This document shows, piece after piece, positions 10,810-18,351 of a DNA stretch of 64,000 bases. The position numbers and the translations under genes were made by a program. The stretch's first letter is position 1. Each line of letters starts with the position of its first letter. Source of the stretch: Luteimonas galliterrae. Its GTDB lineage: Bacteria > Pseudomonadota > Gammaproteobacteria > Xanthomonadales > Xanthomonadaceae. The stretch is taken from contig NZ_JAMBEP010000002.1 in assembly GCF_023374055.1 (NCBI RefSeq), positions 1 to 64,000 of the forward strand, read 5' to 3'. Below the pieces are notes generated by a model. That model was not told the origin of the DNA. It did no database searches and saw nothing but the letters and a program-made list of their open reading frames with translations.

Positions 10810-13652
10810 TTCAGATACCGTGCGACGCTGTCGATCTGTTCCGGGCTGAGCCCCTGCGCCTGCGCGCGCATCGCGCCGCTAGTCAGCGCCTCTATGATGC
10901 GTTCGCGCGGCCGCGCGGCGATCAGCGAACGCGGCGGAATATTGCCTTGGGGATGATCATGGCAGATCGCGCAGCGCTGGCGGTAGATCGCTTCGCCATC
11001 CAGGCTTGTCGTCGCCGCAGCGGCCGCCGCGGGTGCTGGCGCAGCCGCTGGTTCTTCCGCTGCACGTCCGGCGAATTTGCGCCCGCCCAGGCCGAAGGCT
11101 TGTATGCGGTCGGTGCCCACGAACACCTGGCCGCGCCCGAAACCGGGTTCGTTGTATTTGCCGCTGGTGAAAAGTTCGCCAGGCGCGCTTTGCCACAATA
11201 TTCGCAACGTCGCCGCATCCAGCGCATACAGCACCGGCCGCGGCGCATCCGGGCCTTGCAGCAGCGCCGAGCGGCTGGCGTTTTCGTCCAGGATCCAGAC
11301 GATGGCGTTGCGCGCCCCGTCGCTGGTTACGAAGGGCGACCCGGGATTGCCGAGCACCAAGGTCGGCTGCGTGCGGCCGATGCGCAGATAGGCCGGTCGC
11401 CCCGGCGTCGTCACGACTTCTAGCCTGGCCACGGAAGGCGGCACGCTCGTCGAGGATCCTTGCTTCGCCTTGGTGTTGCCGGTGACGAACAGATAATCCT
11501 TGCCGTCCGCATCGCGGAACGTGGCCGGCACCGAACGCGCGCGCGCAAGATCCAGTGCCGCATCCTGCTCGGAATACGGACCAAAGACATTCAGCGGGCC
11601 GCGCTTGCCGAATTGCTTTTGCGGCGTTGGCGGCAGCAGCGAACCGTCCTTCGAAGCATCGTCGCCGCAAGGCTGGCGGCGATCGAGACGGCCGGGCAGA
11701 CGGCTTCGGTCCAGCAAGTAGACGTTGCCTTGCTTGCCGCCGACCGCCATCAGCTGCGGCGTGGCCGTCGTGGCCGGATCGCGATCCCGCAGCAGCACGG
11801 CGCCGCCCGAGCCCAGGTCGATGTCCATCTTCGCGGTCCGACAGTAATTGAACGGCGTGTAGGTGCCGCGCAGCGCGAAACCGTCGGCGCCCGGCTGCGA
11901 CAGTTTCAATACCGATTGCGTCCAGTCGTTCGGCGCATCCGCATAGCCGTCGAATCCGCTGCCGGTGACGACGTAGACATGGCCTTGCGCATCGACGGCC
12001 GGCCCGCCGGCGCCCCAGATTCCGCCGCTGCCGCGGTGCGGCATCGCGACGGCGGCGAATGCGCTCTTCACTTTCGCCGCTGCGGTATCCACCGCGGCGA
12101 TCCAACCGGTTTCGGTTTCTCCGAACACGGCATACAACATGGCGCCATCCGGACTCAGGTTCAAGGCGCCGCGCTGTACGCGGAAATCGAAACGGCGCTT
12201 CGGCGGCACGCGTTCCGGGCCCGCATTCCGGTTGAGCGCGTTGAACGTATCCTCATCCAATCGCACCGGCCAGCCCGGCAATATCTTGCCGTTGCCGAGT
12301 TCGAGCGCGTACGCCTGCCAGCGCTTGTCCGGATCGCAATGCGTGACGTAGATGCGCTGCCGCGCGAGGTCGACCACCGGCGTGCTGAGAATGCCGGTGG
12401 GCACGCCGTCGAGCGGCGCGGGCTGCAGATGGCAGGGCGCGCCGAGCCGGGCGCGCCACAGGATCCTGCCCGGCGCCACGTCGCCCGTCCTGGCCGCGTT
12501 GATGGCGTAGACGAAGCCGTTGCTGCTGGCGGCGATAACCGCGGGGAAGATTTCTCCGCGATGCGGCCCTTCCGAGATGCGCATGCGGTCGACGAACAAG
12601 GGCGATGCGTACAGGCGCGGCGGATAGCCGTCGACGCTGTCCAGCTGCGGCGATTCCCAAACCAAGCCGAACGCGTCGCCGGATACGCCTGCCGGCGTCA
12701 GTACGGTCTCGCGGGATCGCCAACCGCTGCGTCCGCGATCGTTATGGAACGTGAGCATGTCCGGCGAGGCGGGCTTGTCCGGCGATGGGCCGGCCTGCAT
12801 CGCCTTCCGTGCGGCCTGCGTCGCCGCATCGCTCAGGCCGGAACCGACGCCGGCTTCCGGCACATCCAGTCCGGCCGTCCAGTAGATGGCGTTGAGCAGC
12901 AGCTTCCTGACGTTCGGTTCGTCCAGCGCCTGAAGATAGTGCGCGCCGGTGAATCCGAACGAACGGCCGCCGCCTTCGCGCTCGTAAATCCAGGCGATAT
13001 CGCGCGTTTCCGCCACGTCGTCGACCAGGTATTTGCCGTCGCGGTACTGCGGGTGGAGCTGGGCTTTCAGGATGGGCACAGTACCGCTGCGGAATCGCAA
13101 GGTGGGATAGAACTCGTCGCGGTAGGAGATCGCACCCACACCGCGGCTTACCGGATGCGCAGGCTGCGTCGATACCGGTTGCGTCCACTGTGTGGTTCGA
13201 TCGAACATGCCGTAACGCGCTCCGCCCAGCCAGCGCGGCAGATCCATATCGTTGCCTGGCGGCACGGTCGACGCTTGGTGCAGCGCCACCACGCCGGCGC
13301 CGCGCCGCATCGCGGCTTCGAATTGCGCGCGGTGCGCCGCATCGAGCAGAGGATGTTTGTCCAGGCCGTCGAAGTACAGGACGATAGTCGCTGCGCCGTC
13401 GAGTGCGCGGGGGTCTTTCGGCCAGCCGCCCGGGTAGGCCGCGACCGTCACGTTTTGCGCATCAGGCGACGATTCCAGGATCGCCTTCAGTATCCGGACG
13501 CCGTTCGGATAATCGTGACGCGCCGGCCCTTCGCTCTTGGCGCCGCCGATCAGGACGATCTTCTTCGGGGGTTCCTTGTGGCAGGCGACCAACAGGAAGG
13601 CCGCCAAACCGATGAGGACCAGCTGTCTCCCCCTTTGAAAAAGGGGGGCCAA
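10806..13652 (-). CDS. Lipoprotein with ThuA-like, PQQ-type propeller and cytochrome c domains
   Basis: Predicted periplasmic, membrane-anchored redox protein of about 940 aa. Order: lipoprotein signal with lipobox LLVAC; ThuA-like domain (class I amidotransferase-like fold) over the next 240 residues, with KIVLIGG and a VVALHQAS segment; a beta-propeller resembling PQQ or sorbosone dehydrogenases; Ala/Pro linker; C-terminal c-type cytochrome with the heme motif CAICH and a distal Met candidate. Such fusions are usually read as sugar or polyol oxidases donating electrons to the respiratory chain, but the substrate is unknown. No ATG fits: the frame runs back into a G-rich repeat. A TTG at 13652 gives a plausible signal (MAPLFQRGRQ then a hydrophobic run), and a CTG at 13622 follows a GGGGGAGA sequence. 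Repeat insertion appears to have replaced the native 5' end. Confidence 0.72.
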   Translation of the reverse strand: MAPLFQRGRQLVLIGLAAFLLVACHKEPPKKIVLIGGAKSEGPARHDYPNGVRILKAILESSPDAQNVTVAAYPGGWPKDPRALDGAATIVLYFDGLDKHPLLDAAHRAQFEAAMRRGAGVVALHQASTVPPGNDMDLPRWLGGARYGMFDRTTQWTQPVSTQPAHPVSRGVGAISYRDEFYPTLRFRSGTVPILKAQLHPQYRDGKYLVDDVAETRDIAWIYEREGGGRSFGFTGAHYLQALDEPNVRKLLLNAIYWTAGLDVPEAGVGSGLSDAATQAARKAMQAGPSPDKPASPDMLTFHNDRGRSGWRSRETVLTPAGVSGDAFGLVWESPQLDSVDGYPPRLYASPLFVDRMRISEGPHRGEIFPAVIAASSNGFVYAINAARTGDVAPGRILWRARLGAPCHLQPAPLDGVPTGILSTPVVDLARQRIYVTHCDPDKRWQAYALELGNGKILPGWPVRLDEDTFNALNRNAGPERVPPKRRFDFRVQRGALNLSPDGAMLYAVFGETETGWIAAVDTAAAKVKSAFAAVAMPHRGSGGIWGAGGPAVDAQGHVYVVTGSGFDGYADAPNDWTQSVLKLSQPGADGFALRGTYTPFNYCRTAKMDIDLGSGGAVLLRDRDPATTATPQLMAVGGKQGNVYLLDRSRLPGRLDRRQPCGDDASKDGSLLPPTPQKQFGKRGPLNVFGPYSEQDAALDLARARSVPATFRDADGKDYLFVTGNTKAKQGSSTSVPPSVARLEVVTTPGRPAYLRIGRTQPTLVLGNPGSPFVTSDGARNAIVWILDENASRSALLQGPDAPRPVLYALDAATLRILWQSAPGELFTSGKYNEPGFGRGQVFVGTDRIQAFGLGGRKFAGRAAEEPAAAPAPAAAAAATTSLDGEAIYRQRCAICHDHPQGNIPPRSLIAARPRERIIEALTSGAMRAQAQGLSPEQIDSVARYLK

Positions 13653-13813
13653 GGGGGATTTGCTCTTCGTGGGAGCGGCTTCAGCCGCGAGCTCTTCGAT
13701 CCGTCGCGATGATGATGGGAAGTGCTCGCGGCTGAAGCCGCTCCTACGAAGAGCAACAGCAAAGGCAGGAGCAAGGGCAAATCCCCCCTGCCCCCCTTTT
13801 TCAAAGGGGGGGA
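13628..13813. repeat. Composite inverted G-rich repeat enclosing a GTAG palindrome
   Basis: The outer arms are ccccctttgaaaaagggggg plus ccaagggggattt on the left (about 13629-13660) and the inverted equivalent, aaatcccccctgcccccctt and ttcaaagggggg, on the right (about 13779-13813). Between them lies a complete GTAG palindrome (13669-13747). The outer arms do not resemble coding sequence and belong to a repeat type seen in many GC-rich intergenic regions. The whole block separates two genes that otherwise look like one operon and supplies the first codons of the ThuA/PQQ protein. Confidence 0.85.
13669..13747. repeat. Palindromic GTAG-type repeat (3), nested in the composite repeat
   Basis: Starts gtgggagcggcttcagccgc and ends with the inverted copy gctgaagccgctcctac. 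Same family as the copies at 6500, 20891 and 22855. It is flanked on both sides by gctcttc/gaagagc, so the block is symmetrical beyond the arms. Confidence 0.88.
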
Positions 13814-13843
13814 CAGCAGGGATCGTTCGGGGGTTCTTTGTGC

Positions 13844-16030
13844 TCAAGCCGCATCCACGACGCAGCGGAAGCCGACGCATCCGGAACGGTCCTTGCACGG
13901 CGCCATCAGCAGATATTTGCCGTGCTGGTCGAGCCGATAGGCTTGCGGGAAATACCAATGCGACGTCTGCGGCTGGTAGGCGCTGCCGCCGCGCAGCACG
14001 GCCGCGCGCGTATGCTCGTCGCCGTACTCGTCGGTCCACTGCCAGACGTTGCCGACCAGATCCATCACGCCGAACGGACTGGCGCCGCGCGGATGCGCAT
14101 CGACGTCGTCGGGCGGCAGAAGTTCGCGGCCGCGGTTGATCTCCGGCACGGCATCGGCCTGCCATTGCCCACCCCAGGGATAGGCACGTCCGTCGCCGCC
14201 CTGCGCGGCGTATTGCCATTCCCATTCGTGCGGCAGGCGTTTGCCGGCCCACGCGGCATAGGCGCGCGCGTCTTCGATCGACACCCAAGTCACGGGCTTG
14301 TTCTCCCAGCCCGGCCTGGGCGCGCCGTCTTTCCAGTGCCGCAGGAAATTGTGCGGATCCGGCGGGCGGTAGCCGCTGGCATCCAGAAACGCTTTGAACT
14401 GCGTGTTCGTCACCGGATAGCGGTCGATGAAATACCGCTGCATCCGCATGCGCCGGCGGTGGCCGCGGCGCGGGCTGTTTTCCCAGGGATATTGCACGTC
14501 GACGCCATCCCAGGTCTGCCCCTCGATCTCGATCCCGCCGACCACGAAATCGAAATCGCCGGCCGGAATGGCGACCATGCCCTCCGGCGCATCGGCGGCG
14601 GGCTGGGTGCGTTCGATCTCCATCATCTGCTGCGCAATCGAACGCCAGACGTTGGAGAGCGCCTGCAACGGCGTCTTGGCCGATTCGCGCATGCGCGCCA
14701 GGAAGGCGTCCAGGCCTTCGATCGAAGCGCCCGGCGCGATCGCGATCAAAGCGCCGAAACCGCGCGCTTCCATGGCGAAATCGAAGATCGCATGGCCATC
14801 CTCGAACCGCGGCTGCAGGCCCGTTCCGTTCCAGACATCGAAGTATTGCGCGCCTTCCGCATGCGGTACAGCGATCTGCTCGCCTGCGACTTCGTATTCG
14901 TTGCGATTGACCAGCGTCCACAGCGTGTATTCAGCGGTCGGGAAACGGCTGGCGAACACGTCCCGCTGCAATGTGGCGGCATAGGGCCGCCAATCCAGGC
15001 TGACCATCGCAGCGGCGAACTGCCTTTCGATCGCCGCGATCCGGCGCAAGGCTTCGGCATCGCGCGGCGTCAACTGGTTCCAGATGCCCCAGATGTTTTC
15101 CCAAGCGTTGTAGCCGACGCCGTTGAAGAAGATGTACTGCAGGTCGTGGGTGCGGTCGCGGCCCCATCGGTTCTCGTAATTGATCATGTGGCGCGGCTCG
15201 AGCCACTTGAACTTGGCGACCGACGGAACCACGTCGGCGGGCACCTTCTTGCCCCAGCTCTGCACATTCCAGATCAGCGCCTCCTCGGCGCTGATCGTCG
15301 ATTCCGGCTGCACCACCACCGGCCGGCCGGCCGCGTCGCAGGCATCGAAGAACGCGCGCGGCACGCCGTTGTAGGTGTCGCCATTGATGCCGTCGGCGCC
15401 GACCGCGGCGACCAGCTCGGCCATCGTCTGCCAGTCGTTCTTTTCCGGCTCGCGCGTGCCGTTGTCCCAGGGCATCGTGGGCAGGAACACCTTCACGCCG
15501 CGCCGGTGGAAATCCTCGACGGCGCCGCGCAAGCCTTCGAGCCCCCCGGGCAGGTCGTGCGCGAGATCGGTCTTGTTGCGGTCGTCGATGCCGATGTTGG
15601 GATAGACGAACCAGATCAGCACGCTGTCGATGCCGCCGAAACGCTTTTCCAGATCGTCCAGATAGCGGTCGACCGTGTATTTGCCGGCCGCCGGATCGTA
15701 GAAATAGCGATCCTCGACCATCATCTGCGCATGCACGAAATTGCGTTGCGCCCACTGCAGTTCCGGCCGGCGGTAATGGGCGTCGTCGTAGCCGATGCGG
15801 GTCAGGTGCTCGCGGCGCCAGTCGATCAGTTCCGCGATCCAGTCGTCGGCGGTGCCGTTGACGTCGATCTTCCAATGCCCGATCTCGGCGAACGGCCAGC
15901 CAGGCGCCTTGCCGGGTGGCGGCAAGTAGCGCCCCGTGGTGACGTGGGAGAACTTGAATTCCGTCTTCACCGGTGCGCGGCCGTTGGCCGGGGCGGAGGA
16001 CGGAGGCGCGTCGTCGGAACTGGCATTCAT
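13844..16030 (-). CDS. Barrel-like glycosidase-type domain fused to FGE/sulfatase-modifying-factor domain
   Basis: A 728-aa protein of unknown exact role. Residues about 25-480 look like a TIM-barrel carbohydrate enzyme (motifs VKVFLPTMPWDNGTR, GADGINGDTYNG, VVVQPESTISAEE), rich in Trp and acidic residues. Residues 485-728 are a formylglycine-generating-enzyme-like domain: MVAIPAGDF start, PVTNTQFKAFLDASGY, PVTWVSIEDARAYAAW, GKRLPHEWEWQYAA, GNVWQWTDEYGD, RGGSAYQ and a final GFRC. Two late cysteines (PCKDRSGC) fall near the FGE active-site region, but many FGE-like domains are not sulfatase activators and no sulfatase gene is visible. No signal peptide. The ATG overlaps the stop of the sugar kinase as ATGA. 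Confidence 0.75.
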   Translation of the reverse strand: MNASSDDAPPSSAPANGRAPVKTEFKFSHVTTGRYLPPPGKAPGWPFAEIGHWKIDVNGTADDWIAELIDWRREHLTRIGYDDAHYRRPELQWAQRNFVHAQMMVEDRYFYDPAAGKYTVDRYLDDLEKRFGGIDSVLIWFVYPNIGIDDRNKTDLAHDLPGGLEGLRGAVEDFHRRGVKVFLPTMPWDNGTREPEKNDWQTMAELVAAVGADGINGDTYNGVPRAFFDACDAAGRPVVVQPESTISAEEALIWNVQSWGKKVPADVVPSVAKFKWLEPRHMINYENRWGRDRTHDLQYIFFNGVGYNAWENIWGIWNQLTPRDAEALRRIAAIERQFAAAMVSLDWRPYAATLQRDVFASRFPTAEYTLWTLVNRNEYEVAGEQIAVPHAEGAQYFDVWNGTGLQPRFEDGHAIFDFAMEARGFGALIAIAPGASIEGLDAFLARMRESAKTPLQALSNVWRSIAQQMMEIERTQPAADAPEGMVAIPAGDFDFVVGGIEIEGQTWDGVDVQYPWENSPRRGHRRRMRMQRYFIDRYPVTNTQFKAFLDASGYRPPDPHNFLRHWKDGAPRPGWENKPVTWVSIEDARAYAAWAGKRLPHEWEWQYAAQGGDGRAYPWGGQWQADAVPEINRGRELLPPDDVDAHPRGASPFGVMDLVGNVWQWTDEYGDEHTRAAVLRGGSAYQPQTSHWYFPQAYRLDQHGKYLLMAPCKDRSGCVGFRCVVDAA

Positions 16031-17001
16031 AGGCGATGCATCGGGTTCGGAAGTGGATTGCAATAGGCGGCGAGATCGTCGATGGCGCCTGGGCGCCGGT
16101 CGGTGGCGGAAGCCATCAAGGCGGCGACTTCGGCACGGGTCGGCACGCTCGATTGTGCGCCCAGGCGCGTGCAGGCCAGCGCAGACGCGGCGCTGGCTTC
16201 GCGCAACGCATCCGCCATCGGCTCGCCGCGCCCGAGCGCCGCGACCAGTGTGCCGCAAAAGGTGTCGCCAGCAGCTGTGGTGTCGACAGCGTCGACCTCG
16301 AAGGCCGGTTGCAACAGCAACCCGTCGCCGGTGCGCGCACAGCAACCGCGTGCGCCCATGGTGACGATTACGCAGGGCACATCGATCCGGGCCAGGCCGG
16401 CGGAGATGCCGTCGCGGACGCCTGCGACAACGGCCAGTTCGCCTTCGTTGACGATCAGCACATCGATCAGCTGCAGCAGGCCCGCCGGCAAGGCGCGCGC
16501 CGGCGCGGCGTTCAACACGGCTCGCACGCCGGCCGCACGCGCGGCGCGCGCATAGGCCTCGACGGTTTCGAGCGGGGTTTCCAGCTGCAGCAGCAGGTGG
16601 CCGATCCCGGCCAGATCCGGCAGATGCTCCGCGCGCAGCGCCTCGTTGGCGCCGGGCGCCACCGTGATCGCGTTTTCCGCGTCGTCGGACAGGCAGATGA
16701 AAGCGGTACCGGTGGCGCGGTCCGCGCAACGGACGATATGGAGCCCGACCTGCGCGTCGCGCAACGAGGCTTCAAGAATTTCGGCGAACGTGTCGGTGCC
16801 CAAGCCGAGCAGCATGCGTGTCTGCGCGCCGCCCGCGCGCGCGCAAGCGACCGCCTGGTTGGCGCCTTTTCCGCCCGGAAAAGTCGCGAAATCGCGGCCG
16901 AGCACGGTCTCGCCCGGTGCCGGTACGTGGCTCGCGCGAACGACGAAATCGAGATTCGCCGAACCCGCCACCAGGACTTCGCGGTGGTCCGTGTTCGTCA
17001 T
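16027..17001 (-). CDS. PfkB-family sugar kinase, ribokinase-like
   Basis: Phosphorylates a sugar or nucleoside with ATP in the cytoplasm; ribose is the usual ribokinase substrate but a pentose from the neighbouring arabinoside pathway is equally likely. The 324 aa contain both PfkB signatures: FPGGKGANQAVACARAGG near residue 42-60 and DTTAAGDTFCG with the catalytic Asp near the C-terminal third. N-terminal VLVAGSANLDF is typical of RbsK. It overlaps both neighbours by ATGA (serine hydrolase upstream, barrel/FGE gene downstream), so it is inside a coupled operon. Confidence 0.9.
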   Translation of the reverse strand: MTNTDHREVLVAGSANLDFVVRASHVPAPGETVLGRDFATFPGGKGANQAVACARAGGAQTRMLLGLGTDTFAEILEASLRDAQVGLHIVRCADRATGTAFICLSDDAENAITVAPGANEALRAEHLPDLAGIGHLLLQLETPLETVEAYARAARAAGVRAVLNAAPARALPAGLLQLIDVLIVNEGELAVVAGVRDGISAGLARIDVPCVIVTMGARGCCARTGDGLLLQPAFEVDAVDTTAAGDTFCGTLVAALGRGEPMADALREASAASALACTRLGAQSSVPTRAEVAALMASATDRRPGAIDDLAAYCNPLPNPMHRL

Positions 17002-18284
17002 CGCGCCAATCCTTCATAGACCAGGCCGTAGAAACTGCGGCTGATCCGCGGCAGGTCCTTGACGCCTTCGCGCGGCAGGTGCTGCAGCATCATGATCGCG
17101 ACCAGCCGTTGCCGCCGGTCGATGGTGTAGGTGGTCGAAGCGGCGCCGGGCCAGCCGAACCGGCCGAGCGAACCGGGGATGCCGGATTTCGCGGCATCGA
17201 TCACCACCGCGCCGCCGAACCCGAAACCCTCGGCATCGCTGAATTGCGTGACCGGCGGATCGAGCATCGTGAGTTGGTTGCTCATCATCATGTCGACGGT
17301 CTTGCGGCCAAGTACCGACGCGCCGTCCAGCTCGCCGCCGTTCAACAGCATCTGGCAGAAGCGCGCGTAATCGGCGGCGGTGGAATACAGGCCGCCCGCG
17401 CCGCTGTCGTAAGCGTTCAATTTTTCTCCGGGATGCCGTGCGCTGACGCTGCCGTCGAGCGCTAAGCGACCGTCGTCGCCCATTCGGGTCAGGTCGGCAA
17501 TGCGGTCGCGCTTGCTTTCGGGAACGCTGAAATCCGTATCGCCCATGCGCAGCGGACCGAACAGGCGCTTGCGCAGAAATACCGCGAAATTTTCGCCGCT
17601 CTTCGCTTCGACCAGTCTCGCCAACACCTCGGTGGCCGCGCCGTCGTAGCCGAAACGCGTGCCGGGTTCGGCCGCCAACGGGGCGCGGCTCAGGCGTTCG
17701 ACGAAACCACGCAGATCGGCCGCGCCATGCGGATCGGCGCGCTCCTGCAACGCCACGGCCGGCTCGTCGCCTTTCAAGCCGGCCGGGAAACCCGCGGTGT
17801 GGGTCAGCAGCTCGCGGATCGTGATCGGCTCGGCCGAAGGACGCAGCTGCGGCGCATCGGCTGTGCCGCCTGAGAACAGCTGCATCTTGGCGAGTTCCGG
17901 CAAGTGGCGGCCGATGGGATCGTCGAGCGCGATCTTGCCTTCCTCCGCCAGCATCAGCACGGCAACCGAAGTCACCGTCTTGGTCATCGAATAAATGCGG
18001 AAGATCGCGTCCTTGTCCATCGGCGACTTGCGCGCCAGGTCGCGATGTCCGTAGGCCCGCCAGTCGACGATCTTGCCGTCGCGCGCGATCAGCGTCACGC
18101 CGCCGAGATAGCCTTGCGGACCGGTGGCGTTGCGCATGAAGCGATGCAAGTCCTCCAGGCCTTGCGCCGAGAACCCGCTCGACGCCGGCGCCGCGGCGGG
18201 CAGAGGCTCCGGCCCCCCGGCATGCGCGGCAATGGCCGCGGCATACAGCGCGACGCTCGCCAACCGGATTACAGGTGATGCCAT
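16998..18284 (-). CDS. Exported serine hydrolase of the beta-lactamase/class C family
   Basis: Predicted periplasmic esterase, amidase or D-peptidase rather than a resistance enzyme. The 428 aa begin with a signal peptide ending near AIAAHA and carry the S-x-x-K catalytic motif as SMTK (in IYSMTKTVTS), followed by the LLTHTAGF motif of EstB-like hydrolases and a tyrosine motif YSTAADYARF. The ATG at 18284 has a GGAAAG ribosome-binding site 7 bases upstream, so it is preferred to an ATG 24 bases earlier. It is the first gene of the coupled chain that runs on through the kinase and barrel/FGE genes. In a carbohydrate cluster such enzymes may de-esterify glycans; this is inference. Confidence 0.85.
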   Translation of the reverse strand: MASPVIRLASVALYAAAIAAHAGGPEPLPAAAPASSGFSAQGLEDLHRFMRNATGPQGYLGGVTLIARDGKIVDWRAYGHRDLARKSPMDKDAIFRIYSMTKTVTSVAVLMLAEEGKIALDDPIGRHLPELAKMQLFSGGTADAPQLRPSAEPITIRELLTHTAGFPAGLKGDEPAVALQERADPHGAADLRGFVERLSRAPLAAEPGTRFGYDGAATEVLARLVEAKSGENFAVFLRKRLFGPLRMGDTDFSVPESKRDRIADLTRMGDDGRLALDGSVSARHPGEKLNAYDSGAGGLYSTAADYARFCQMLLNGGELDGASVLGRKTVDMMMSNQLTMLDPPVTQFSDAEGFGFGGAVVIDAAKSGIPGSLGRFGWPGAASTTYTIDRRQRLVAIMMLQHLPREGVKDLPRISRSFYGLVYEGLAR

Positions 18285-18300
18285 CGGTCGTCTTTCCGCT

Positions 18301-18338
18301 AAAAACAAAAATGGAGCGGGCCGCCGGCCCGCTCCATT
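18301..18338 (-). terminator. Rho-independent terminator after the TonB-dependent receptor
   Basis: Read on the minus strand: aatggagcgggcc, a 3-base loop, ggcccgctccatt, then ttttgttttt. It follows the receptor stop by about 13 bases and sits directly in front of the serine hydrolase gene, so downstream genes depend on readthrough or a separate promoter. Confidence 0.9.
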
Positions 18339-18351
18339 GGAGCACGGAGGC

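Noticed and set aside
11460-13712. 750-codon plus-strand frame opposite the ThuA/PQQ gene
   Set aside because: Arg/Ala/His-rich translation with no motif; the minus strand carries lipobox, propeller and CxxCH motifs.
13838-16066. 742-codon plus-strand frame opposite the barrel/FGE gene
   Set aside because: Antisense shadow; no recognisable domain, while the opposite frame has continuous FGE motifs.
16998-18284. Antibiotic-resistance class C beta-lactamase
   Set aside because: The motifs fit EstB-like serine hydrolases (SMTK, LLTHTAGF) within a carbohydrate operon; the typical class C YAN and KTG arrangement is not evident.
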